NCBI RefSeq assembly: GCF_016862215.1
Contig: NZ_BOMN01000040.1
Span: 1-64,000 of the forward strand
Reading direction: 5' to 3'
Origin: Winogradskya humida
Lineage (GTDB): Bacteria > Actinomycetota > Actinomycetes > Mycobacteriales > Micromonosporaceae
DNA: 64,000 bases
The notes below the pieces were generated by a model. That model was not told the origin of the DNA, searched no databases, and saw only the letters and a list, made by a program, of their open reading frames with translations. The position numbers and the translations under genes are program-made. Shown here one piece after another: positions 1-8,646 of the stretch (its first letter is position 1; each line of letters begins with the position of its first letter).

Positions 1-107
1 CTCCGCGCTCCGGGCCGCACTCCGCGCTCCGGCCGCACTCCGCACCCGGGCGACACTCCGCGCCACACCCCCGCAGTCCGCGCCGCATCCCGCGCCCGCG
101 GTTGGGG
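1..107. repeat. Degenerate GC-rich direct repeats
   Basis: About five imperfect copies of an 17-20 bp unit beginning CTCCGCGCTCCGG occur head to tail (near 1, 20, 38, 55 and 75). No reading frame, hairpin or promoter stands out. It lies just beyond the 3' end of pheA, so it is probably slippage-prone intergenic DNA. The stretch is cut by the window edge, so its full extent is unknown. Confidence 0.5.
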
Positions 108-1064
108 TCAGGCGGGTTCGCCGGAGCGGAGGCGGGTGAGCCAGGCGGCGCTGTCGGCGAAGTCGGTGTTGGTGAGGCCGGGCTGGGAGGGCAGGGGTTC
201 CTCGCGGGCCTTCTTGGACCAGCGGTGCTTGGGGTAGGAACCGAGGAAGCGCACCTCCGAGCAGATGCGGCGCAGGCCTTGGAGTGCCTCGCCGAGCCGG
301 GGTTCGGCGACGTGCCCCGTGCAGTCGAGGAAGAAGACGTAGACGCCGAGTTGCTCGCCGGTGGGGCGGGACTCGATGCGGGACAGGTTGATGCCCCGGA
401 CGGCGAGTTCGGTGAGGACCGAGAGCAGCGCGCCCACCCGGTCGTGATCGATCATCAGGGCCAGCGAGGTCACGTCGTCGCCGGTCGGCGGGGCCGGCGG
501 GGCGGGCCGGGACAGCAGTGCGAACCGCGTCACCGCGTCCGCACGGTCGGCGATCTTCTCGGCGAGCACGGTGAGGTTGTTCCGGGGAACCCCGATGGGC
601 GCGCAGATGGCAGCGTCGAAGTCCCCCGCGGCGGCGGCCAGCGCAGCGGCGGCGTTGGAGAGGACGTCGACGATCACGGCGTCGGGCATGTTCGCTTGCA
701 GCCAGCCCCGGCACTGCGCGGAAGCCTGCGGGTGCGCGGCCACGGCCCGCACCGAGGCGAGTGGGGTCAGCGACGCCGAAGCCAGCACGAATTCGACCGG
801 CAGCACCACCTCCCGCGTGATCACGAGTGGCGACCCGGTGCCCAGCTCATCAAGGGTGACCGGCACAGCCCCGCCGACGGAATTCTCCAATGGCACCAGC
901 GCAGCGTCAGCATCCCCGACCCGCACAGCCTCCAGCGCCTCGGGCACGCTGCGCGCGGGTGTCCGCACGGCATGCTCGGCTGCGGGGATCGTCCGCAGGG
1001 CCTGCTCGGTGAAGGTGCCCTCAGGCCCGAGATAGACAAAACGCGTGGGCGGGTTTCCGGGCAT
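108..1064 (-). CDS. pheA: Prephenate dehydratase
   Basis: Converts prephenate to phenylpyruvate in phenylalanine biosynthesis; cytoplasmic. The 318-residue protein opens with the YLGPEGTFTEQAL signature (about residues 11-23), carries the VTRFALL motif of the dehydratase domain near residue 180, and ends in a regulatory ACT domain with GALLSVL and ESRP motifs that bind phenylalanine in this family. It is monofunctional: no chorismate mutase domain is present. Length matches actinobacterial PheA. The downstream neighbour lies outside the window; in many actinobacteria it is serS. Feedback inhibition by phenylalanine through the ACT domain is expected from the family. Confidence 0.95.
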   Translation of the reverse strand: MPGNPPTRFVYLGPEGTFTEQALRTIPAAEHAVRTPARSVPEALEAVRVGDADAALVPLENSVGGAVPVTLDELGTGSPLVITREVVLPVEFVLASASLTPLASVRAVAAHPQASAQCRGWLQANMPDAVIVDVLSNAAAALAAAAGDFDAAICAPIGVPRNNLTVLAEKIADRADAVTRFALLSRPAPPAPPTGDDVTSLALMIDHDRVGALLSVLTELAVRGINLSRIESRPTGEQLGVYVFFLDCTGHVAEPRLGEALQGLRRICSEVRFLGSYPKHRWSKKAREEPLPSQPGLTNTDFADSAAWLTRLRSGEPA

Positions 1065-1090
1065 CCCCCCACCCTATGACCAACACCCGA

Positions 1091-1720
1091 TCAAGCCCCG
1101 CAGGCCCGTACGCGGATGCCGATCGGTGCCTGGGTCTGAACCTCGTTACTGCACACGTCGGCCCCGGCCTCGATGAGCTTGAGCGCAGCCGGCAGGCCCG
1201 TGGTGACCACGGCAAGCGGCTCGTACTCATCCTCGGCGTCGTCCGCCACGATCTCCATCACCGAGAATTGCCAGTTACCTGAGCAAAACGGCCCGGTGGT
1301 GACCTTCAGCGGCTCGTCCGGGATGCCAGGCGTGCCTTCGACAACGGCGATCAGCTGCTGAGCGCTGGGACCACCGGTGCATTTCGGCGCCGGTGACGGC
1401 CCCTGCGTGGTCGGCGTCGGCGTCGGAGTGGTCGTCGTAGTCGGAACGACAACCGGCGGCGTGTAGAGCGGCGGCGTGTAGAGCGGCGGCGTAATCACCG
1501 GATTGGTCGGCACCACGCCCGGATACGTCGCCCCACCCGTCGGCACCCCACCGAGCGGCGGAACCGACAACGAGGACGAGGGAACCGGCACCGAGGCACC
1601 CGAGATCGGCGGCGCCGTCCTCGGCGGTTCCGGAGGCTCCCCACAGGCGCCCAAAAACGCCAGCACGCCGATAACCGGCAGGACACTCACGCCCGCCCGA
1701 CGAACCACACCGTGGAGCAC
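1091..1720 (-). CDS. Putative secreted lipoprotein, Pro/Thr-rich
   Basis: Unrecognised family. A 209-residue protein with a GTG start, basic N-terminus, hydrophobic stretch and a lipobox-like FLGAC ending at Cys26, so it is probably lipid-anchored outside the membrane. A long low-complexity linker follows (about residues 30-110), including TPPLY repeats encoded by a short tandem DNA repeat near 1460-1500 and a poly-Thr/Pro run. The C-terminal 90 residues contain cysteines in PKCTGGP, PFCSGNW, ADVCSN and RVRACGA contexts that could form two disulphides. It lies 26 bp upstream of pheA on the same strand. No function is assigned. Confidence 0.7.
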   Translation of the reverse strand: MLHGVVRRAGVSVLPVIGVLAFLGACGEPPEPPRTAPPISGASVPVPSSSLSVPPLGGVPTGGATYPGVVPTNPVITPPLYTPPLYTPPVVVPTTTTTPTPTPTTQGPSPAPKCTGGPSAQQLIAVVEGTPGIPDEPLKVTTGPFCSGNWQFSVMEIVADDAEDEYEPLAVVTTGLPAALKLIEAGADVCSNEVQTQAPIGIRVRACGA

Positions 1721-1774
1721 GGCCCCATATTAGGACGAGAACCGGATAGACAACCGTCTCAATTTGGCACCACC

Positions 1775-1810
1775 CCGAGCCCCACTCCGAGCCCCACCCC
1801 GAGCCCCGCC
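1775..1810. repeat. Three tandem 12-bp repeats
   Basis: CCGAGCCCCACT, CCGAGCCCCACC and CCGAGCCCCGCC run head to tail between the lipoprotein gene and the ACT-domain gene. They are not translated in the annotated frames. Simple slippage repeat; no regulatory role is visible. Confidence 0.6.
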
Positions 1811-1853
1811 CTCATCAGGCGGAGGACAGCCGGCGGCCGGCAGCGGGCAGTGG

Positions 1854-2243
1854 TCAGGCGGCGACGCGGTGGCCGGCGGCGGTGAGGGTGGCGATGGCTT
1901 CGCTGAGGCGGACCTGGGGGACCAGGATGTAATCCGTGTCGTACGTCGAGAACGCGACGATGTTCACGCGGGCGTCGGCCAGCGGGACGGCCAGCGAGGC
2001 GAGCACCCCCGTGAGCGCGAGATCGAGCGGCCCGACCACCCGGAGACACCGCCACGCTGCCTCGGCGATCGCACCGGGCGGCACCCGGTCGGTCGGGCAG
2101 ATGATGGAGAGCTCGTCGGGGGCCCAGGTCACCGAGATGACGGTTTTGTTGTTCGGCCCGCTGCTGAGGGAGGCGGGCAGGGCGGATCCGGCGGGTAGCC
2201 GGGACACCGCGTACTCCTCGGGTAGCAGATCTAGGTCGAGCAT
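1854..2243 (-). CDS. ACT domain-containing protein
   Basis: A 129-residue cytoplasmic protein resembling the small stand-alone ACT-domain proteins of COG3603. The pattern is a short N-terminal segment (YAVSRLP), a central TWAPDELSIICP segment typical of the family, and a C-terminal ACT-like half (VPLADARVNIVAFSTYDTDYILV). Such proteins probably sense small ligands, possibly amino acids, but no partner enzyme is coded next to it. It starts at ATG with no gene overlap and appears to be transcribed alone. Confidence 0.75.
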   Translation of the reverse strand: MLDLDLLPEEYAVSRLPAGSALPASLSSGPNNKTVISVTWAPDELSIICPTDRVPPGAIAEAAWRCLRVVGPLDLALTGVLASLAVPLADARVNIVAFSTYDTDYILVPQVRLSEAIATLTAAGHRVAA

Positions 2244-2329
2244 GATGGTGACACTACGGTCCGAACCCTGTTAACCCCAATGGGTGACCGGTGCGTTCAT
2301 CGCCACACGAATGGCTGACGGGTTCCGGG

Positions 2330-2800
2330 TCAGTAGCGGATCGCCGAGAAAAACGTGAGCGTGGCGATCACGCGCCCGTTCTCCAGCAGCGGGGTGGCGA
2401 TCGCGTCCACGGTGACGTGACGCTCGTCTCCCAGGGGCTGGATGCGCATGAGGCCGCGCGCCAGCCGCTCGGAGGAGAGCGCCAGTAACGGCGGGATCTT
2501 CTCCCGCTCCTGGTCGCTCAGGTCGCCGCCGCCGGCGGTGAAGTCGATGAGCTGCAGAGCGCCCTCGCCGCCCAGTAGCGGCTTGCCCACGACCTCCGCG
2601 CCCTTACCCAGCCCGAGCAGCTCGCTGCCCGACGGGGAAACGGCCACGATGGTGGCGCCGACGTCAATGACCAGGCACGGCTCGACCGCCTGCCAGACCG
2701 TGGACGCCCACCGGTCGATGTTCGAGACGAACTCGGACTCGATCGGCGTACGCGCCTGGGGCACGAACGCTCCCGACAGCGAGAGCTCGACGTGCGCCAC
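2330..2800 (-). CDS. PAS domain protein
   Basis: A small cytoplasmic protein of about 156 residues consisting mainly of a PAS-like fold: VEPCLVIDVGATIVAVSPSG is the usual PAS opening, followed by ELLGLG and a C-terminal strand pair around GRVIATLTFF. No output domain is present, so it probably works through a partner. The GTG at 2806 sits inside the AGGGAGG ribosome site, so the next GTG at 2800 (5-nt spacing) is preferred. Similar single-PAS proteins occur in actinomycetes; ligand and partner are unknown. Confidence 0.65.
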   Translation of the reverse strand: MAHVELSLSGAFVPQARTPIESEFVSNIDRWASTVWQAVEPCLVIDVGATIVAVSPSGSELLGLGKGAEVVGKPLLGGEGALQLIDFTAGGGDLSDQEREKIPPLLALSSERLARGLMRIQPLGDERHVTVDAIATPLLENGRVIATLTFFSAIRY

Positions 2801-2949
2801 CCGCACCTCCCTGATCCCTGTTTGCCGCTGGACCGCACGAGACTCCGCGCCGGACCGACGGGCCGAGACGTGAGGTCTCGACCCTTCGAGTGTCCGGTCG
2901 GCGTCGCTCGCGTCAACCCTCTACGGCAAGCGGTGCACTGGGAGGAACG

Positions 2950-3714
2950 TTACCGGCGGGTCGCCCGCTTGTCAGCGGCCGTTTGGCCCCCCGGGTACCA
3001 GCGGTAGTCGCCCGCGGGTCGGTAGGGGGCATTTGCCCAGGTAGTGGGGTGTTGTGCCACGGCAGAAAGTTTGCTCGCCGTAGCGGGCGAGATTTTCGCC
3101 CCACCGGCGATCAGGAGCCGGTCGAGCTCCTTGTGGGTGGCGACGAGACAGTCCTTGGGCAGACCGTGGACGCTGATGACCCCGGAACCCACGAACGCGA
3201 GTACGGGTGTCACGGGCACGGTCAGCCCGACGGCGGCGCTCATTGCCCGTCCGGCGCGCTTGGCGTCGCGGCGGGACTCGGCTACGTACGCCGGGCGCTT
3301 CCCGTTGATTTGAACCACGTCTCCGGCGATGAGTACCCGGGCGCGGCCATGATCGGCAACGGTGACCGCGAACACACCGCCCGGGCCGATCGCGAGGAAG
3401 CCCGCACGATCGTCGCTCGGATCGTGGTCGTATCCCAGGGAGTCGGTGCGGGGCCAGTCGACGATGTGCCAGGCGGGCCCGAGGCGGTCGAGACGGGTCA
3501 GCGCGCGGCTGCCCGCTGCCTCGAGTCGACGGGCGTCTCGTTCGGCGCGACGTCGGCGCGCCCACTCGACGGGGCTAGGTCGAACCGGCTCGAGTTCCGT
3601 GCGTGGTGCGCCTCGATGTGGTTCGAGTGTGGTTGACGGTGCGGAGCGGTGCGGGGCGGGCAGGGCTGGGCCTGCGGGGTAGACAGTCACTGCGACCTCC
3701 GGCAAAAGGTCCAT
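2950..3714 (-). CDS. NERD-like (nuclease-related) domain protein
   Basis: A 254-residue protein. The N-terminal 60 residues are Pro/Arg-rich and probably disordered. From about residue 75 the chain resembles a nuclease-related domain: LGPAWHIVDWPR, then FLAIGPGGVFAVTV (the glycine-turn strand of NERD proteins), and a late TPVLAFVGSGVISVHG strand. I do not see the full set of acidic/Lys catalytic residues of active nucleases, so enzymatic activity is uncertain. It is monocistronic, with a 143-bp gap to the PAS gene downstream. Confidence 0.6.
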   Translation of the reverse strand: MDLLPEVAVTVYPAGPALPAPHRSAPSTTLEPHRGAPRTELEPVRPSPVEWARRRRAERDARRLEAAGSRALTRLDRLGPAWHIVDWPRTDSLGYDHDPSDDRAGFLAIGPGGVFAVTVADHGRARVLIAGDVVQINGKRPAYVAESRRDAKRAGRAMSAAVGLTVPVTPVLAFVGSGVISVHGLPKDCLVATHKELDRLLIAGGAKISPATASKLSAVAQHPTTWANAPYRPAGDYRWYPGGQTAADKRATRR

Positions 3715-4044
3715 CGGGCTCTCTTGTCACTACGGTACGTGTTTAACCCGGTACCCAAGCAAGACATTGGGCGGGAAAGAAAGCGGAATGACTGGGGATG
3801 AATGCCGCATTCACGCACAAGGTGTTTTTCCGTATGGTGCATCACGCGACCTAGGGCTCCCCTGGAATCCAAAACGTCCTCCGCCAAGTTAGCGTGCCCT
3901 TAGCGGTTACGCAGCCGTGTCTCGGATCTTGGCGCTACGTCACAGGACCGATGCGGACAGTAGGTGACAAAAGCCGGGAGCGCCAGGGCAGACCGCTGCC
4001 GCGACGCGCTGAAAACACTCGATCGAGGCCTTACAGTCAGGCTC
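3715..4044. other. Intergenic region with ARG-box-like inverted repeat
   Basis: 330 bp between the divergent NERD and arginine deiminase genes. It contains no convincing gene. At 3799-3813 it holds TGAATGCCGCATTCA, an inverted repeat whose arms (TGAAT/ATTCA) match the ArgR box of other bacteria, but with 5 instead of 4 spacer bases. No clear -35/-10 pair was found for either gene. Confidence 0.45.
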
Positions 4045-5247
4045 GTGCCTCCTTTTGTAGACAGTGAAGTGGGCCGCCTGGCCACGGTCATGCTGCACCG
4101 CCCGGGCGCCGAGCTGGCGCGCCTGACCCCGAGGAACAACGACTCGCTGCTGTTTGACGCCATCCCATGGGTTGGGAGGGCGCAGGAGGAGCACGACGCT
4201 TTCGCCCAGGCGTTGCGCGACCGCGGCGTCGAGGTTCTCTATCTGGGCGAGCTGCTCAAGGAGACGCTGGAGAAGCCCGCGGCCAGGGCCGCGCTCACCG
4301 AGAGCGTCCTCGAGGACCCGCGGCTCGGCGACAACCTGCGGGGCCGGGTCAGTGCGCACCTGGCCGACCTCGACCCGCGTGACCTGGCCCAGGTGCTGAT
4401 GGCCGGGCTGGCGCACGAGGAGCTCAAGCCGGGGCCGGGCAAGCCGGGCGGTCTGGTCTACGAGCTGATGGACCGGCACGACTTCGTCATCGATCCGCTG
4501 CCCAACCTGCTGTTCACCCGAGATTCTTCCGCATGGGTGCGCAACCAGGTCGCCGTCACCAGCCTCGCGATGCCCGCCCGCAACCGCGAGACGACGCTGA
4601 CCAAGGCCATCTACAAGCACCACCCCCGATTCGCCGGCACCGAGCTGCTCTACAACCCGGGACTGGAGAATGTGGAGGGTGGCGACATCCTGCTTCTCGC
4701 CCCGAACGTCCTGGCGATCGGCGTGGGAGAGCGCACCACCGCGGCGGGGGCCGAGCGACTGGCGCGGCGGGTCTTCGCGGCCGGCCTCGCGCACACGATC
4801 CTGGTCGTGCCGATCGCGCAGGAACGCGCCACCATGCATCTCGACACCGTCTGCACGATGGTCGACGTGGATGCGGTGGTGATGTATCCGAACATCGCTG
4901 ACGCGCTCCGGGCGTACCCCGTGACTGCGGGTTTTGATGGTGAACCGAAGGTGGGGGCGGCGCGGCCGTTCCTGGACGCGGCGGCCGAGGCGATGGGCAT
5001 CGACCGGTTGCGGATCATCGACACCGGGCTCGACCCCGTGACGGCCGAGCGGGAGCAGTGGGACGACGGCAACAACACGCTGGCGATCGCGCCCCGCGTC
5101 TGTGTCGCGTACGAACGCAATGTCGAGACCAACGCCCAGCTGGAGCGGGCCGGCATCGAGGTCATCGCGATCAGCGGATCGGAGCTGGGCTCGGGACGCG
5201 GCGGCCCGCGCTGCATGTCCTGCCCCATCGAGCGCACGCCGGGCTGA
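4045..5247 (+). CDS. arcA: Arginine deiminase
   Basis: Hydrolyses L-arginine to L-citrulline and ammonia. The protein shows the family blocks [17 protein letters not shown] near the start, [31 protein letters not shown] (substrate Asp), [23 protein letters not shown] (catalytic His/Asp) and the C-terminal [11 protein letters not shown] with the nucleophilic Cys. The GTG at 4045 is preferred over an in-frame ATG at 3964 because homologues begin just before VDSEVGRL; this gives 400 residues, normal for the family. No ornithine carbamoyltransferase, carbamate kinase or antiporter gene lies nearby, so it is a stand-alone enzyme rather than part of an arc operon. Confidence 0.93.
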   Translation: MPPFVDSEVGRLATVMLHRPGAELARLTPRNNDSLLFDAIPWVGRAQEEHDAFAQALRDRGVEVLYLGELLKETLEKPAARAALTESVLEDPRLGDNLRGRVSAHLADLDPRDLAQVLMAGLAHEELKPGPGKPGGLVYELMDRHDFVIDPLPNLLFTRDSSAWVRNQVAVTSLAMPARNRETTLTKAIYKHHPRFAGTELLYNPGLENVEGGDILLLAPNVLAIGVGERTTAAGAERLARRVFAAGLAHTILVVPIAQERATMHLDTVCTMVDVDAVVMYPNIADALRAYPVTAGFDGEPKVGAARPFLDAAAEAMGIDRLRIIDTGLDPVTAEREQWDDGNNTLAIAPRVCVAYERNVETNAQLERAGIEVIAISGSELGSGRGGPRCMSCPIERTPG

Positions 5248-5251
5248 CAGA

Positions 5252-5285
5252 GCCGGGGACGCACCCACTGTGGAGCGTCCCCGGC
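5252..5285. terminator. Bidirectional terminator between convergent genes
   Basis: An 11-bp perfect stem, GCCGGGGACGC/GCGTCCCCGGC with a 12-nt loop, lies between the convergent arginine deiminase and DUF5926 genes and is followed by GAAAATC. It could serve both strands. Confidence 0.75.
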
Positions 5286-5290
5286 GAAAA

Positions 5291-6178
5291 TCAGCGCAGC
5301 GTCAGCTGTCGCCCTACGAGGCCCTGCTTGGCGCGTCGAGCGGCACCGTCGAGCGGCCCGGTCTCGGCGAGGGTGTCGGCGTAGCGCTTCGCGAAGTCGG
5401 CGAGGGCGGCCTCCCACTCGCCGGCCTCCGGCTCGCCCGGCACATCCCAGACCGGGACCAGCAGGCCGTGTGCGCGGAACATGCCGGCGAACTTGGTGTC
5501 CTCGCCGAGCAGCAGATCACCGGCGGCGGAGAGGCGGGCCAGGGCGTCCAGCGCCGCGTCCTCCTGCTCCGGCAGGACCCAGCGCACGTGTGCCTTGTCG
5601 GGCACGCGGGTCCAGTACGCCGCGTGCGCCGCGGCCATGCGCACGGTCGGGTAGATCGAGGCGTTGGCCCGTTCGAGCGACGCCTTCACGTTCGGGTCCT
5701 CGGCCTGCTGGGCGTCCAGCCAGTATTCGAAGCCCTCGTGCATGGTGATGTCGAGCGGGCCGTCCACGAGGATGTCCTGCAGGCGCACACCCTCACCCGG
5801 CAGCGACGGCACGGAGACGGTCTCGCCGGGCTCGGTCTGCAACGCGCGCAGGATCGCCACGGCGATGTCCCGGGACACGTCGCCGGACTGGACGTGACGC
5901 TGCAGGCCGACGAAGACGCGGCCGTCGGCGCGGGTCATCGCGGGCCACGCCATGGGCAGCACGGTGGAGAGGGTGACCTCGCGGTCGCCGTACTCCTCGA
6001 TCACTTCCGGTTTGAGGGTCAGCGGCGCCGAGGCGGCCGGGACCAGCTCACGCATCGCGATCCACTCGGTCTCGTCGGCCAGGCCCTCGAACGGCCGGGC
6101 CACGAAGATGTCGCGGACCTTCTCGCGCTTGGGTGCCGCGTCGGCTGCGGCTCGGGGGTTCTTTCGACGCTTGCTCAC
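5291..6178 (-). CDS. DUF5926 family protein
   Basis: A 295-residue soluble protein of a widespread actinobacterial family of unknown function. The start is strongly basic (MSKRRKNPRAA), followed by VRDIFVARPFEGLADETEWIAMRELVPA, typical of DUF5926. As I recall, some relatives carry an N-terminal SEC-C zinc motif and are therefore labelled SecA-like; no Cys-rich motif is present here. The ATG start is unambiguous. It is followed 26 bp upstream by the histidine kinase gene in the same direction, possibly co-transcribed. Confidence 0.8.
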   Translation of the reverse strand: MSKRRKNPRAAADAAPKREKVRDIFVARPFEGLADETEWIAMRELVPAASAPLTLKPEVIEEYGDREVTLSTVLPMAWPAMTRADGRVFVGLQRHVQSGDVSRDIAVAILRALQTEPGETVSVPSLPGEGVRLQDILVDGPLDITMHEGFEYWLDAQQAEDPNVKASLERANASIYPTVRMAAAHAAYWTRVPDKAHVRWVLPEQEDAALDALARLSAAGDLLLGEDTKFAGMFRAHGLLVPVWDVPGEPEAGEWEAALADFAKRYADTLAETGPLDGAARRAKQGLVGRQLTLR

Positions 6179-6204
6179 GACGAACCACCCTATCGGTTCC
6201 GCCC

Positions 6205-7422
6205 CTACGCGCGGGGGAACCTCACTTCTGCGACGGTGCCGCCTCCGTCGCGGGGGCGCAGCGAGACCCAGCCGTGCTGGCGCTCCACGATCCGGCGGAC
6301 GAGGTAGAGGCCGAGCCCGGCGCCCGGGTTGCGGCCGGTGCTGTCCGGGTCGCCCTGCCAGTAGCGCTCGAAGGCCAGCTCGACGTGCTCCGGCTTGACC
6401 CCGACGCCCCGGTCGGCGACCCGGAACGTCACGGTGGCGTCGTCGGCCTGGGCGGTGACGGTCACCTCGGTCTCGGCCGGGGAGTATTTGTCGGCGTTGG
6501 TGGAGAGCTCGGTGAGGATCGTGGCCAGCGACTCGCGGTCGCCGAACGCCTTGGGCAGCTCGGCGGGCAGGTCATCCAGCACGAGCCGGCCGCGGAGGTT
6601 GCCGGGGAGCTCCGCGGCGCTCACCCGGATGGCTTCCACCAGGTCGAACGGGCCGGGTGGTGAACCCGTCGTCTCGCCGTCGTCGCTGGTCGCGGCGAGC
6701 AGCCGGTCGACCAGGCGGGCCAGCTCGCCGGCCCGCGCGCCGATCACGCGGACCGCCTCGTGGCGCCCGTCCTCACCGAGGGAATCCCAATGGTTGGTGA
6801 GCGTGTCCGCATAACCCTTGATGACCGTGACCGGGGTACGCAGCTCATGGCTGGTCACCGCAACGAAGAGATCGCGGTCCTCCTGCCGGCGCTGGCTGGC
6901 GGCCGCGTCACGGTGCAGCACCGCCGCTTTCGGGTCGTCGCCGCCGCGCGCGCCGTAGAGGTGGCCGACGTTCGCGGCGAGCATCTCCAGCACGGCGTGG
7001 TGCTCCGGGCCGGGCCGGGGATCCTCGGCGGCGTAGTAGACGTGCAGCGAGCCGACGACGAGCCCGACCGTCTCGCAGCGGGCGCCCAGGACGTCGTGCA
7101 GGCCCGGCTCGTCGACGTTGCGGGAGAACTCGTCATGCATGGAGTCGAGGGTGATGTGCCGGGCCCGGCGGTCGGGGAGCAGACCCGCGTCCTCGCGGTC
7201 CACCCGGCGGCCCAGGGCGCTCTCGCAGGCACCGCTCGCGGCGATGACACGGCCGTGGCCGGGCCGGTATTCGGCGAAGCCCGCACCGCGTGCGCGCAGG
7301 ACCTGCTGGGCGAGCCGGACGATCTGATTGAGCACGGCCAGGCCGGTCTCGCCCGCGCTGACCCGATCGAGGAGCGTGATCTGCCCCCGCGTCAGAGCGG
7401 TGTAGTCGGGTCGATCCGGCAT
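6205..7422 (-). CDS. GAF-type sensor histidine kinase (orphan)
   Basis: A predicted cytoplasmic sensor kinase: there is no transmembrane segment. A GAF-like region covers about residues 25-165, then a HisKA dimerisation domain with SHELRTPVTVIKGY (phospho-acceptor near His192), then an HATPase domain with N-box ELSTNADKYSP, G1 VADRGVGVKPEH and G2 GAGLGLYLVRRI. The start MPDRPDY at 7422 is preferred; an in-frame ATG at 7467 adds 15 residues of unlikely composition. No response regulator is adjacent, so the partner must be coded elsewhere. The signal is unknown. Confidence 0.85.
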   Translation of the reverse strand: MPDRPDYTALTRGQITLLDRVSAGETGLAVLNQIVRLAQQVLRARGAGFAEYRPGHGRVIAASGACESALGRRVDREDAGLLPDRRARHITLDSMHDEFSRNVDEPGLHDVLGARCETVGLVVGSLHVYYAAEDPRPGPEHHAVLEMLAANVGHLYGARGGDDPKAAVLHRDAAASQRRQEDRDLFVAVTSHELRTPVTVIKGYADTLTNHWDSLGEDGRHEAVRVIGARAGELARLVDRLLAATSDDGETTGSPPGPFDLVEAIRVSAAELPGNLRGRLVLDDLPAELPKAFGDRESLATILTELSTNADKYSPAETEVTVTAQADDATVTFRVADRGVGVKPEHVELAFERYWQGDPDSTGRNPGAGLGLYLVRRIVERQHGWVSLRPRDGGGTVAEVRFPRA

Positions 7423-7507
7423 GTCTGCGAGTCTGCCTCGTATCCGGCCTTTTGGGCAGGGCGACACCTGTGGATCTTGACGATAATTCCGGTGGAAGTG
7501 GCGGTTG

Positions 7508-8299
7508 TCACACTGATGGTGCGCTATTCAACCGATCGATCACGAAGCGTGGTCGATCGCTGATGATCCCGTCGATGCCCTGGCTGAGCACAAGATCGAG
7601 GTCGGGCTCCTCGTTCACCGTCCAGACATAGGTCTGATGGCCCGCCGCCTGAAAGTTTCGGATCAGCGTGGGCCGCGAGCGGACCAGGGAGATCCCCGGG
7701 CCGGCGATCCGGGCACCGAAGGGAAGTCGTCCGCGGCTCACCCCGGGTGGCGGGATCTCCAGCAGATAGACGGTCGGCAGGGCCGGTGCCAGCGCGCGGA
7801 TGCGGCGCAGCGCGAGGGCGGCGAACGACATCACCGTCACGTGCAGCGGGTCGCCCGCCACGGGCTCCGCGAGATCGAACTTACGGAGCATCTCGACGAG
7901 CCGGCGCTCGACCTCGGCGCCGTACCGTGACGGATGTTTGGTTTCGATGAGTAACCGGACGGGACGGCCGTAATCACGCAGAACGGTGAGTAACCGGTCG
8001 AGCGTCAGCAGCCTGAGGTGGTCCGGCGGCAGCTCCCCGGCCCCGGCGTGCCACGAGCCGAAGTCGAGCTCCTCCAGCTCGGCCAGGGTCTTCGTGCTGA
8101 CCAGGCCGGTGCCGTTGGAGGTGCGGTTGAGCCGGCGGTCGTGCACGCAGACGAGATGCCCGTCGCGGGTCAGCCGCACGTCGCATTCCACACCGTCGGC
8201 ACCGTCGTCGAGTGCGCGCAGGTATGCCGCGAGCGTGTGCTCCGGCAATGCGTCAGCCCCGCCACGGTGGGCGAAGACGAAAGGGCGCCCGGTGGTCAC
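7508..8299 (-). CDS. Glycerophosphodiester phosphodiesterase
   Basis: Hydrolyses glycerophosphodiesters to sn-glycerol-3-phosphate and an alcohol. Signature residues are clear: AHRGGADALPEHT at the N-terminus, then ECDVRLTRDGHLVCVHD with the catalytic Glu/Asp/His set, LIETKHPSRYG, and a final WTVNEEPDLDLVLSQGIDGIISDRP. About 263 residues from the GTG at 8299, without a signal peptide, so cytoplasmic. The GTGA at 8296-8299 overlaps the stop of the upstream rhodanese gene, suggesting translational coupling. A longer in-frame opening exists but is the shadow of the rhodanese gene. Confidence 0.92.
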   Translation of the reverse strand: MTTGRPFVFAHRGGADALPEHTLAAYLRALDDGADGVECDVRLTRDGHLVCVHDRRLNRTSNGTGLVSTKTLAELEELDFGSWHAGAGELPPDHLRLLTLDRLLTVLRDYGRPVRLLIETKHPSRYGAEVERRLVEMLRKFDLAEPVAGDPLHVTVMSFAALALRRIRALAPALPTVYLLEIPPPGVSRGRLPFGARIAGPGISLVRSRPTLIRNFQAAGHQTYVWTVNEEPDLDLVLSQGIDGIISDRPRFVIDRLNSAPSV

Positions 8300-8631
8300 A
8301 GCACGCGGGCCGGCTGACCGTTCTCGCTGACCACGTCGCGCCCGTCGGCGGACCACGCCTGCATGCCGCCGTCGAGGTTGCGAACGTTGTCCCAGCCGTT
8401 GCCCATGAGATAGGAAACGACCTGACCGGAGCGCCCGCCGGAGCGGCAGACCACCACGACCTCGGCGTCGGTCGGGATCTCGGCGATCCGGGCCGGCACC
8501 TCCATCATCGGCAGGTGGTGGGCGTCGGGTGCGTGACCCGCCGCCCATTCATCGGGCTCGCGCACGTCGAGCAGATAGGCCGAGGGCTCGACCTGAGTGG
8601 GTGTCACGCTGGGTACCTGAGGTCCGAACAC
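8296..8631 (-). CDS. Rhodanese-like domain protein
   Basis: A single-domain rhodanese of 111 residues. It has the typical YLLDVREPDEWAAGH opening and an active-site loop CRSGGRS, with the catalytic Cys present, and ends in LDGGMQAW. Members transfer sulfane sulfur or act as sulfur carriers; the physiological partner here is not evident. Cytoplasmic, with no targeting signal. Its stop overlaps the start of the glycerophosphodiesterase gene by 4 nt, so the two are translationally linked, though no metabolic link is obvious. Confidence 0.9.
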   Translation of the reverse strand: MFGPQVPSVTPTQVEPSAYLLDVREPDEWAAGHAPDAHHLPMMEVPARIAEIPTDAEVVVVCRSGGRSGQVVSYLMGNGWDNVRNLDGGMQAWSADGRDVVSENGQPARVL

Positions 8632-8646
8632 GATTCCAGCCTAGAG

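Noticed and set aside
3687..3887. 66-codon minus-strand frame upstream of arcA
   Set aside because: No family, no ribosome site, overlaps the start of the NERD-like gene; AT-richer intergenic DNA makes chance frames of this size likely on either strand.
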